Shown: positions 16,134 to 23,407 of the stretch, in pieces
Layout: every line of letters begins with the position of its first letter
How positions within the stretch are numbered: position 1 is the first letter of the stretch
Translations under genes and position numbers: made by a program
Assembly (NCBI GenBank): GCA_020638055.1
Contig: JACKJH010000003.1
Span: 186,001 to 250,000 of the forward strand
DNA: 64,000 bases
Direction of reading: 5' to 3'
Source: Hyphomicrobiaceae bacterium
Lineage (GTDB): Bacteria; Pseudomonadota; Alphaproteobacteria; Rhizobiales; Hyphomicrobiaceae
The notes under the pieces: model-generated
Told to the model about the DNA's origin: nothing
The model's input: only the letters and a program-made list of their open reading frames with translations
Database searches by the model: none

Positions 16134-16353
16134 GGCTTGGGCTCCAAATTGGGTCAGCGTTCTGCTCCCGGTGCACGTCTTCCATGCTGAAGGTTGCTGC
16201 AATCCGCTCATACAATCAGACAAGCCAGGTTGCGCTGCATAGTCATTTGTATCAGAACCCAAATTGAGTTAGCGAGCATCACCGGAAACACACAGCATCC
16301 GGACCCTGTTTGTGGGCAGAATACATGGTGTTTTCGTGCACATGGAGAGACCT

Positions 16354-16929
16354 ATGAATGAGTCGACACTCGCGCTGCTACGGACACGCCGCTCCGTCAA
16401 ACCTGATTTGATGACGGAACCGGGACCAACACCAGTACAACTTGAAGAGATTTTGACGATAGCGGCACGCGTTCCAGACCACAAGAAGTTGGTACCGTGG
16501 CGATTCATTGTGTTCACCGGCGATGCGCGTTCCAGCTTTGGTGAGCGCATTGCAAAAGCCTGTCAGGCTGAGGATACAATGCCGCCGTCAAATGTGCGCC
16601 TTGAGGCCGAGCGCAACCGGTTTCTGAGGGCACCCGTCGTAGTGGCGGTGATTTCTCGGGTTGAGGCAAAGCCAGGCGCGCCTGAATGGGAACAGATTCT
16701 CTCCGCCGGTGCCGCCGCAATGAACCTTTGCATCGCAGCCAATGCAATGGGCTTCGTGACGAACTGGCTGACCGAATGGATCGCCTACAGCCCTCTTATC
16801 CGGCAGGACTTGAAACTTGCGGAGAATGAGCGCGTGGTAGGGTTCATCTACATCGGTTCCAGCACCACAAAACCGGATGAAAGACCCCGGCCAGCTCTAG
16901 GCGACGTCGTCACGCATTGGCAAGGTTGA
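16354..16929 (+). CDS. Nitroreductase family protein
   Basis: A 191-residue FMN-dependent nitroreductase-like protein (RutE/HadB-like or YdjA-like subgroup). Signatures are LRTRRSVKPD at the N-terminus for FMN phosphate binding, AARVPDHKKLVPWRFIV, SAGAAAMNLCIAANAMGF and VGFIYIG. It reduces nitro groups or enones with NAD(P)H; the substrate cannot be stated. ATG 16354 follows GGAGAGACCT. It is convergent with nadK and divergent from the VWA gene. Confidence 0.9.
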   Translation: MNESTLALLRTRRSVKPDLMTEPGPTPVQLEEILTIAARVPDHKKLVPWRFIVFTGDARSSFGERIAKACQAEDTMPPSNVRLEAERNRFLRAPVVVAVISRVEAKPGAPEWEQILSAGAAAMNLCIAANAMGFVTNWLTEWIAYSPLIRQDLKLAENERVVGFIYIGSSTTKPDERPRPALGDVVTHWQG

Positions 16930-16975
16930 CGTCTAAGGTGGGGCGAACCGGCTGTTTTTTTGCAGGCTTGGGAAC

Positions 16976-17779
16976 TCAAAGACGAAACTGCTCGGAGATC
17001 ACGCGCTCGTCCAAATCGTGACCGGGATCGAACATCATGTATAGGTCGATCGCATGAGCCTGCTCGATCTCGACGCGACGAATGTCACGGGTCTCGTTAT
17101 GATCCGCGGTTGCGCTGACCGGCCTCTTTTCTGGCTCGATCACCGTGATCGTGACATGGGTCTTGTTCGACAATAGCGCACCTGGCCAGCGCCGGGGTCG
17201 GAACGGGCTGATGGGCGTAAGCGCAAGCAATGGCGCGTAAATCGGCAGCAATGGCCCGCCCGCGGAAAGATTGTAGGCGGTCGACCCAGCAGGCGTTGCG
17301 ACCAAAACACCGTCGCATATCAATTCGTGCAGCCTTACAGTTCCATCGATTGAAATTTGCAGCTTTGCCGCCTGGAAGCGCTCACGGAAAACCGATACTT
17401 CATTGATTGCCAGGCTTTTGTGGGCCTTACCGTCCCTGTCATAGGCGATCATTGATAGCGGGTGAATTCGCGTTCTTTCGGCGTTGGCAAGGCGCTCTAT
17501 CAGGTCATCCTCGCTGTACTCGTTCATCAAGAACCCTACCGATCCGCGGTTCATGCCGTAGATCGGGATTTGCTCATTCATGTACTCGTGAAGCGTCTGC
17601 AGCATCAGCCCATCACCGCCCAGGGCTACAATGGCATCCGCATCCTGTGGTTTGACGTTGCCATATCGGTTTGCAAGCCGTCGCAGAGCACGATGTGCTT
17701 CCACCACTTCACTCGCGACAAACGAAATTTTTTCATAACTTCTTGATGAGGACGGCATGCTTTTATCGGCTGATGGCAT
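16976..17779 (-). CDS. nadK: NAD kinase
   Basis: A 267-residue cytoplasmic enzyme that phosphorylates NAD to NADP with ATP. The diagnostic motif ALGGDGLMLQTLH (GGDG) is near residue 53, followed by YGMNRGSVGFLMNE, INEVSVFRE and the conserved core LVATPAGSTAYNLSAGGPL. The length is typical of alphaproteobacterial NadK. The start is either M1 (17779) or M8 (17758); no clear ribosome-binding site decides. A repeat chain lies upstream. Confidence 0.94.
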   Translation of the reverse strand: MPSADKSMPSSSRSYEKISFVASEVVEAHRALRRLANRYGNVKPQDADAIVALGGDGLMLQTLHEYMNEQIPIYGMNRGSVGFLMNEYSEDDLIERLANAERTRIHPLSMIAYDRDGKAHKSLAINEVSVFRERFQAAKLQISIDGTVRLHELICDGVLVATPAGSTAYNLSAGGPLLPIYAPLLALTPISPFRPRRWPGALLSNKTHVTITVIEPEKRPVSATADHNETRDIRRVEIEQAHAIDLYMMFDPGHDLDERVISEQFRL

Positions 17780-17829
17780 TTGTCTGGCCGGTTTGACGAT
17801 TGTGTTCGAAGTGCAAGATCGCGTTGCTA

Positions 17830-18015
17830 ATCCGCCTCCCTCCTTGCGGGTCGATCTCGCGTCAGCGCGATGACGGCCGTACCCTCGTGAGATAGGCGGA
17901 CTAGGGCTGCTAAAGCATGTTGAGCTGAATTTTGTAGCGTTTCAGCCTGAAAAACATGCCTGTGTACAAAATATAGAGCCCATTTCCAGATCCATGAAAA
18001 GAGAACGGGTTCTAG
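17830..18015. repeat. Repeat modules R3 (reversed, partial) and R4
   Basis: R3 in reverse occupies about 17830-17904 (CGCCTCCCTCCTTGCGGG, GATGACGGCCGTACCC, ending GCGGACTAG). R4 follows at about 17905-18015: an imperfect hairpin around GCATGTTGAG ... AACATGC, an A-rich link, TATAGAGC, and a hairpin ending GAACGGGTTCTAG. R4 matches 40173-40279 in layout. The chain lies just before cutA, between it and nadK. Confidence 0.85.
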
Positions 18016-18050
18016 TGTGAATAAAACCAAAGATTCTGGGAGGCTCCTGG

Positions 18051-18401
18051 ATGGAACACGATGCGTTGGGCGAGGAGAATGCGCCGATATTGGTTTACGC
18101 TACATTTCCAGACCGCGACACGGCGTTAAGAATTGCTGATGAATTGGTTGGAGGCAAACTCGCTGCGTGCGTGAATGTGTTGGGTGAAATAACGTCGATC
18201 TACAACTGGGAGGGTTCGCGCCAGGCAGAAACCGAGGTTTCGGCAATAATCAAGACGCGCAATGGCCTCGCCCATGCCGTGATCGATCGTGTCAGCGCAC
18301 TACATCCTTATGAAAATCCGGCGATCCTCGTACTTCCTGTTTCCGGCGGCGCAAAGGCTTTCATCGCCTGGATCGCGTCTGAAACTCAAATGGCAGAATA
18401 A
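18051..18401 (+). CDS. cutA: CutA family divalent-cation tolerance protein
   Basis: A 116-residue protein of the CutA1 family, small trimeric ferredoxin-like proteins linked to copper and divalent metal tolerance, in the cytoplasm. Signatures are LVYATFPDRDTALRIADEL, KLAACVNVLGEITSIYNWEG, ETEVSAIIKTR and LHPYENPAILVLPV. The family length is about 105-115, so the N-terminus may be slightly long. Flanked on both sides by CTAG-type repeats. Confidence 0.94.
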   Translation: MEHDALGEENAPILVYATFPDRDTALRIADELVGGKLAACVNVLGEITSIYNWEGSRQAETEVSAIIKTRNGLAHAVIDRVSALHPYENPAILVLPVSGGAKAFIAWIASETQMAE

Positions 18402-18422
18402 TCCCGATATATCGCGCGAAGC

Positions 18423-18605
18423 TCTAGCCCGCCTTTCTTACGAGGGCACGGCCGTCATCGCGCTGACGCGAGATCGACCCGCAAGGAGGGAGGCGAAAAG
18501 CGTAGCGGTGGTTTACGGTTGAGCCCTCGTGAGAAAGGCGGGCTAGCTTCTTGTTTGGTCGCATTTTCTTCGACGAACCAGCGTCCACTTCGTCGGAAAC
18601 TCTAG
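18423..18605. repeat. Repeat modules R3 (complete) and A (reversed)
   Basis: R3 spans 18423-18546 from CTAGCCCGCCTTTCTTACGA to GTGAGAAAGGCGGGCTAG, with the internal segment GATCGACCCGCAAGGAGG. It shares CTAG 18543-18546 with a reversed A module that ends at CTAG 18602-18605. The remaining gap to 18754 holds nothing recognised. Confidence 0.92.
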
Positions 18606-18754
18606 CCGGCTGGTTAGCTACGAAATCCAGGGTAGACGCGCTAAAAAACCTTATTCAATCAAAATAATAGAGATCATTGGTGGTTTCATGAGCCGTGCGC
18701 GGTCCACAGTCCAGATTTTCACAAGCAGGTCATGAAACACATAGCAGCATGAAC

Positions 18755-20158
18755 TCAAAATACGCCGCCGAGACTAAGCATCAGGTTGTGCTGTGGAGAT
18801 CCGCGACGCACTTTTCCAGATGACGTGCGGACCATTTGCGAGCGGCGCCAGCGTTTTTGCATCTTGGATGTTTTCTTGGCCGATCTTTTCTTTTGCATCG
18901 CAACGCCCTTTGCCCGTTTACGGTAGGCTGGGTTGGTCTGGGGCGGTGGAGAGGTTTTGCCGACCTGGTCGCGTCGGCTATCCGGTCTGGTGACGTCCAA
19001 GCTATCGCCGTAAATTGTCAGGCGAGCCTGCTGCCCGACCGTTGGTTTGCTCGGTTGTGCTCGTACCGGCGCTGGTGGAGGTACTAGCGCCCGCGGTGCC
19101 GGCAGCTCGGCTTGTTGGGGGAGCGGCGCACCAATTGACATGCGGCCAGGCAACGGCTCCCCACGACGCACGACAATTGGCGAGGCAGTGTTTACCGCTG
19201 CCAGGTCTTTGCGCGCTACAGATGCCACGTCAGTTTTTTTACGTGCCGTATATTTGGGACGTTGCGCAAGATGAGGCACGGGAACGACAATCGCTTCATC
19301 AACGCGATCCTTGGCGACCATTGCTTCACGGACATTGGCGCCAGTTGTCGCTGACTGCGCACGGACACCCAGGTTGGTTGTTGTACGCTTGGACGGATTG
19401 GTGCGTGCTGCTCGGTCTGCTATCACGCTTGCTACGCAGCGGCCGTTGCTACCCAGGCTTTCACCGCTGGGACAGGTGATCCCACAAACCCTGTTTGCGT
19501 GTCCGCGCACTAGGGTAAGAAAGATGTAGTCGGGTTTCTGGATCGGCAACGACGCATTCACTTTTCGCAGGAAGGACCTCGCGGCGTATCTCGATCTGGG
19601 TCCCCAATCGCCATCGATGCGCCCGCTGTAGCAACCAAGTCGCCTGAGTTCGGCCTGAAGGTCACGGACCAACTGGTAACGGGCGTCATAGTCGTTTCTT
19701 GCAGGCGCGGCTTCGTTTCGTAGAGGACCGGTTGTTGGTCTGGAGCTTGTGATTAAAGAGCGCCAGTGGCGAGATTCTACGACTTTTGTTACGCCAAGTT
19801 TTGTTTCGCCACGTTGGGTTGGCGCCTGTACTCGATCGCTGCCAGAAGGTGCACGTGACGAATTCGCCGAAGGCCGAAGCGTGGTTGATCTTTCATGAAG
19901 CGTTGGATCGTCTTTTAGCTTTATAATTTTGAACGCTTGGGCAATCGAGCCCAGTAGGCTTGAGCCACTGGTGCTGTCGCTATCGAGTGCAGGCGTTTGA
20001 ACGTCAGCCTGTCGGCCGGGCTCTTGCGCTTCATCCGAATTTTGAACAAGTACAATTTGGGCCAGGCGGTCTTGTCCAGGATACACCGGCGGTAAATAGG
20101 CGTACGCGCCCACACTCAAGGCCGTGATCAATACCATAATGCTGCCGACCAGACGCAT
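18755..20158 (-). CDS. Exported protein with a peptidoglycan-binding-like domain and basic C-terminus
   Basis: A 467-residue protein with an N-terminal membrane anchor or signal (MRLVGSIMVLITALSVGAYAYL). A region at about residues 165-245 resembles the PG_binding_1 helical fold (LVRDLQAELRRLGCYSGRID, GDWGPRSRYAARSFL) and leads into a Cys-rich link (CGITCPSGESLGSNGRCV). The rest is low-complexity, Pro/Ala-rich, and the last 60 residues are strongly basic (KKRSAKKTSKMQKRWRRS). ATG 20158 has GGAGG 7 bp upstream; the longer frame to 20236 does not. A cell-envelope role is inferred from the domain only. Confidence 0.72.
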   Translation of the reverse strand: MRLVGSIMVLITALSVGAYAYLPPVYPGQDRLAQIVLVQNSDEAQEPGRQADVQTPALDSDSTSGSSLLGSIAQAFKIIKLKDDPTLHERSTTLRPSANSSRAPSGSDRVQAPTQRGETKLGVTKVVESRHWRSLITSSRPTTGPLRNEAAPARNDYDARYQLVRDLQAELRRLGCYSGRIDGDWGPRSRYAARSFLRKVNASLPIQKPDYIFLTLVRGHANRVCGITCPSGESLGSNGRCVASVIADRAARTNPSKRTTTNLGVRAQSATTGANVREAMVAKDRVDEAIVVPVPHLAQRPKYTARKKTDVASVARKDLAAVNTASPIVVRRGEPLPGRMSIGAPLPQQAELPAPRALVPPPAPVRAQPSKPTVGQQARLTIYGDSLDVTRPDSRRDQVGKTSPPPQTNPAYRKRAKGVAMQKKRSAKKTSKMQKRWRRSQMVRTSSGKVRRGSPQHNLMLSLGGVF

Positions 20159-21072
20159 TCTACACCTCCAGTCACGGCAACCTCGCCGTTCGACCTGACA
20201 GGGTTCGGATCGAAGTTGTTGGCTCCGGATCGCCACGAGTAAACATCAACGCGCGCTCAAGCCCGATTGTTGCGGTTAGGGCGATGCTGGATGATTATAT
20301 GAAGAATAATACATTGCCCGAACTTCGCGCAGGTTTGAATTTATTGGGCGACCGCGCCTTCAAGGTTAATTTTTCACGAACGCATCGCCGATGCAACTTA
20401 AGTTCTGGTGCGTATAACGGCGTGCCTGAAATGTTACACCGGAGATTGGAACTTTTGCGGCAGGCAGCGACCCGTTAAGCGAACCTGCTGTGAGCCCATG
20501 AAGTCACGCCACGCGTCAGGCAAGCCACAGTTAGGGGCCAATCGAAAAGTGAACACAAGATCTTGTGTGCAAGGCGCTGGGTTCGCAGGACGACCTGTGG
20601 ATTATCCCCGTTTGGTTTGTGGACAAACATAGGCGTCAAAGTCCGGTCCCATGTCGAATTCAAGCGTGCGAATTTTCTGGCAGGTTGCGTAGCAGACTGA
20701 TTCTCTTAACGAAACGTAACGAATCAATCTAGCTTCAAGGCAGAGGGGGCGTATTTCAGCGTCAGATTTGTTATCCCCGATCGAATTCAATGCATTTTGC
20801 ACAGCCCATGTCGAGCGGCGACACGAGTGGTGCCAAGCTACGATTTCGAGCACGGGACTCCTGCTCTTGAGTGTGTCGGACCAGGAACGCCACAGCCATC
20901 TGCCGGTTGTCATTGGGGAATGATGCCGGAGCTCACAGGTGACAGTGTGTGGTTTCTGCAATTTGTTCGCGCACACCAGTTTCGCGTCAGAGATGGAAGC
21001 CTACCCCTCCAGGCTAACAAGACCGCTAGCCGGCGTTTTAAGACGGCGGCTTTCCGCACGAAGGAGAGGGCA
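20159..21072. other. Long intergenic region, no gene recognised
   Basis: 914 bp between divergent genes. Small frames at 20284-20478 (plus) and 20602-20976 (minus) have neither clear ribosome-binding sites nor protein character. Around 20596-20628 there are two DnaA-box-like 9-mers (TGTGGATTA and TGTGGACAA, each one mismatch from TGTGGATAA); the second is inside the inverted repeat GTTTGT-GG-ACAAAC (20615-20628). A weaker TTATCCCCG lies at 20771. No other structure was found. Confidence 0.5.
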
Positions 21073-22425
21073 ATGAGACATGCTCTAGGCGTGTTAGGCG
21101 TCCTCGCGGCGGGGGTACTTTTACTCGTATCCGCTGCGATGAACTGGCGTTTTGGATTGAGTCTCGGGAAAACCGAGTTGGACGGACAGATCTATGGTGC
21201 GGCAAGTGCCGCAGCAGATTGCCTCAAGGCACTGATACCGTTTTTCCTTTTCGCCGCAATTAAAAACAAGATGTGGTCGCAGGCGGCAGCTTCAGCCGTC
21301 GTCTGGGTGGTCGTCACCAGCTATTCGCTGACGTCGGCCTTCGGTCACGCAGCGCTCAACCGTCTCGATACGACGGGGCAGCGTAAGGTGGCGGCAGATA
21401 CCTACAAGGATCTGCGAGCCGATCTGCAAAGAGCCAAGGAGCAGCTCTCCTGGGTTCCCCAGCATCGGCCGTCAGTCACGGTCCAAAGCGATATCGAGTC
21501 CGTCAAGAATGACAGGGCCTGGAAATGGACTGATGGCTGCGCCAAGACCAAGGGCAAGTATCAACGCAATTTCTGCGACAAATACCACGCCCTGACAGCG
21601 GAACTGGGGTCTGCCGAGCAACGTGCAGCACTAGAGTTCCGCATATCGCAAACCGAGTCGAAACTCGCGGATGCGAGGAGTGGCGGTGTATTGACCGAAG
21701 CAGATCCGCAGGCCGCTGTGCTTGCAAAGATCTCCGGCTTCGAGGTTGATCAGATCCAGATGGCGCTTACAGCGTTCATCGCGGTTCTGCTCGAAATCGG
21801 GTCAGGTTTCGGCCTCTACATTGCATTTTCGACATGGCGTATCGATCAGCGACTTGCCCCGGCGGCACCGAAGATGGCCCGCTTGCGTGAGGCGTTTGAA
21901 AGAGAAGATGGTGATGCGGTCAAGGCCGTGCACGTCAAGCCAGTTGAGGCGATTGAAGCTCCCAAATATGAGGAGAGCACAAGCAGCGAGAACTTGGATA
22001 ATGAAGAATCCGAACTCGACACCGCCGCGGCAGCGGTGGCGGAAGTTGCGGCACCTGCCGCGGCACCCGTTGCAATTGAACCGCCGCGTTCCGGCGCCAA
22101 CGACAACAAGTCGGCGCCTGCTGGCCAGCCACAGCGGCTGGTCGCTCCCGAAACCGATGTTGAACGTTTCTACAAGGAGAGAATTGACACTCAGGATGGT
22201 TCTAGTCTGACTGCTACAACACTCTACGAAGATTATTGTGCATGGTGCGATGAGCAGAACAAAGAGCCGCTCGCGCTCCCGACCTTCGGAAGAGAATTTG
22301 GAGAACTTGGCGTGCAAAAAGCCAAGGTTGCAGGACGTGTTCGCTACATTGGCATTGCGTTAAAGAGCGAAAAGGGCCAGACGGAGGATAAGAATTCGAC
22401 GGCCTTCAAGGTAAAGGCCGCCTGA
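21073..22425 (+). CDS. Polytopic membrane protein with C-terminal primase-type winged helix
   Basis: A 450-residue protein. Three membrane segments lie near residues 5-22, 50-63 and 72-90; then a helical, partly coiled region with two close cysteine-containing stretches (DGCAKTKG, RNFCDKYH); a fourth membrane segment near 228-252; and an acidic, Ala-rich linker. The last about 75 residues (near 360-432: VERFYKERID, LYEDYCAWCDEQNKEPL, FGREFGELGV, GRVRYIGIAL) resemble the winged-helix tail of P4/D5-type phage and plasmid primases. That tail is expected in the cytoplasm and could bind DNA, but no helicase or primase domain is present. Start 21073 follows GGAGAGGG; the frame is open upstream but without family features. 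The function is unknown. Confidence 0.72.
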   Translation: MRHALGVLGVLAAGVLLLVSAAMNWRFGLSLGKTELDGQIYGAASAAADCLKALIPFFLFAAIKNKMWSQAAASAVVWVVVTSYSLTSAFGHAALNRLDTTGQRKVAADTYKDLRADLQRAKEQLSWVPQHRPSVTVQSDIESVKNDRAWKWTDGCAKTKGKYQRNFCDKYHALTAELGSAEQRAALEFRISQTESKLADARSGGVLTEADPQAAVLAKISGFEVDQIQMALTAFIAVLLEIGSGFGLYIAFSTWRIDQRLAPAAPKMARLREAFEREDGDAVKAVHVKPVEAIEAPKYEESTSSENLDNEESELDTAAAAVAEVAAPAAAPVAIEPPRSGANDNKSAPAGQPQRLVAPETDVERFYKERIDTQDGSSLTATTLYEDYCAWCDEQNKEPLALPTFGREFGELGVQKAKVAGRVRYIGIALKSEKGQTEDKNSTAFKVKAA

Positions 22426-22442
22426 CAAGATCAGGTTTTGGT

Positions 22443-22470
22443 AAAGAGCCGCCGCAAGGCGGCTCTTTCG
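22443..22470 (+). terminator. Rho-independent terminator
   Basis: Perfect 11-bp stem AAAGAGCCGCC / GGCGGCTCTTT with loop GCAA, directly after the membrane protein gene (stop at 22425). The U-tract is short. Confidence 0.85.
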
Positions 22471-22474
22471 CGTT

Positions 22475-22579
22475 CTAGACCATTTTCCGACGAAGTGGAC
22501 ACCGGTTCGTCGAAGAGAATGCGACAAAACAAAAATCTAGAGCGCCGATACGGTTCCATCGGATCGGAATGCGCTCTAG
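22475..22579. repeat. Repeat modules A and B
   Basis: A spans 22475-22540 (CTAGACCATTTTCCGACG ... GAATGCGACAAAACA) and B spans 22537-22579 (CTAGAGCGCCGATACGG ... GGAATGCGCTCTAG). They share CTAG 22537-22540. They stand between two terminator-like hairpins. Confidence 0.93.
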
Positions 22580-22616
22580 GGGCAACATTTTACCGATCCT
22601 GAGACTGCAGTTTGGC

Positions 22617-22643
22617 AAGGGCGGCGCGAGCTGCCCTTTTTTG
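22617..22643 (+). terminator. Second terminator-like hairpin
   Basis: Stem AAGGGCGGC / GCTGCCCTT with one mismatch, followed by TTTTTTG. It may be the original terminator of the 21073 gene, separated from it by the inserted A-B module, or end a short unrecognised RNA. Confidence 0.7.
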
Positions 22644-22773
22644 TTTGTTGAACCAATTGGCATCTTGGCACCATGGCGCGGATTTGTTGGTTTGCGAATT
22701 CGATACGGTTTGCAAAAATGCCCGATGGTTATGGGTATTCATTGCCGCTATGGGCAAGACAAAACAAGGCGTG

Positions 22774-23073
22774 ATGAAAAACGCAACGACGATTGAAAAG
22801 ATCATGGCATTGTCGCCGCGCGAATTTGAGAAAAGTATCGCGGCGTTTGCCGGCGCGCACGTTCCCGTTGTCGATGGGCGCGCCAGCATTGCGCTGGGGA
22901 CAGAGGGTCAGATCGCCGAGATCGTCTTTGAGCCCCTGCCGCCGCGCCGCGTCGGTGGGTTGCTCGATCTGCCACAGGCCAGGGTCAGCATCGTGATGCC
23001 GAACGTCGCAAGTGAATTGCAATCCGACTTTTTGCGCCGGTTCGATATCGCATTCCAGCGCGGCGGCGGTTAG
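22774..23073 (+). CDS. Small conserved-looking protein of unknown function; stop codon lies in a repeat
   Basis: A 99-residue protein (MKNATTIEKIMALSPREFEK) with ALGTEGQIAEIVFEPLPPRR and LLDLPQARVSIVMPN. The size, the ferredoxin-like beta pattern and good codon texture support a real gene; no family was recognised. ATG 22774 with AAGG upstream is preferred; ATG 22750 in the same frame is possible. The TAG at 23071-23073 is also the first TAG of the following repeat (TTAGAGC), so insertion of the repeat may have set the present C-terminus (RGGG). Confidence 0.65.
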   Translation: MKNATTIEKIMALSPREFEKSIAAFAGAHVPVVDGRASIALGTEGQIAEIVFEPLPPRRVGGLLDLPQARVSIVMPNVASELQSDFLRRFDIAFQRGGG

Positions 23074-23407
23074 AGCATTTTCCGACGAAGTGTACGCGGT
23101 TCGGCTAAATGATCCCGATACAACGCACGACGCTCTAGCCCGCCTTTCTCACGAGGGCACGGCCGTCATCGCGCTGGCGCGAGATCGACCCGCAAGGAGG
23201 GAGGCGAAAAGCGTAGCGGTGGTCTACGGTTGAGCCGCCCGACGCAGCGGTCAGCCGCGCCAGCGCGACCCGCAGGGCGGGGTGAAAATGATGACAGGCT
23301 GTGTCGTGCCGTTTGCCCGATGCACCACATCGAACGACACGGCTCTCCTGGCCTGTCATCATTTTCACCTCCGTGCCGGCCATACCATCGTGAGAAAGGC
23401 GGGCTAG
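23070..23407. repeat. Composite repeat: truncated A module plus R3 with a nested hairpin
   Basis: A truncated A module begins with TTAGAGCATTTTCCGACG (23070). R3 runs from CTAGCCCGCC (about 23136) to GGCGGGCTAG (ends 23407). Inside R3 lies a nested hairpin with an 18-bp perfect stem, GTGAAAATGATGACAGGC / GCCTGTCATCATTTTCAC (about 23281-23370), holding an inner stem GTGTCGT / ACGACAC. The terminal TAG on each side is the stop codon of the two convergent genes. Confidence 0.92.

Noticed and set aside
20284..20478. Plus-strand frame of 64 codons in the long gap
   Set aside because: Weak start context and no protein character.
21073..22425. Prophage or integrative element gene
   Set aside because: Only the primase-type tail suggests this; no integrase, attachment site or other phage gene is near.
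22443..22643. Small RNA between the two terminator hairpins
   Set aside because: The stretch is mostly the A-B repeat modules; no promoter seen. Kept only as two terminators.
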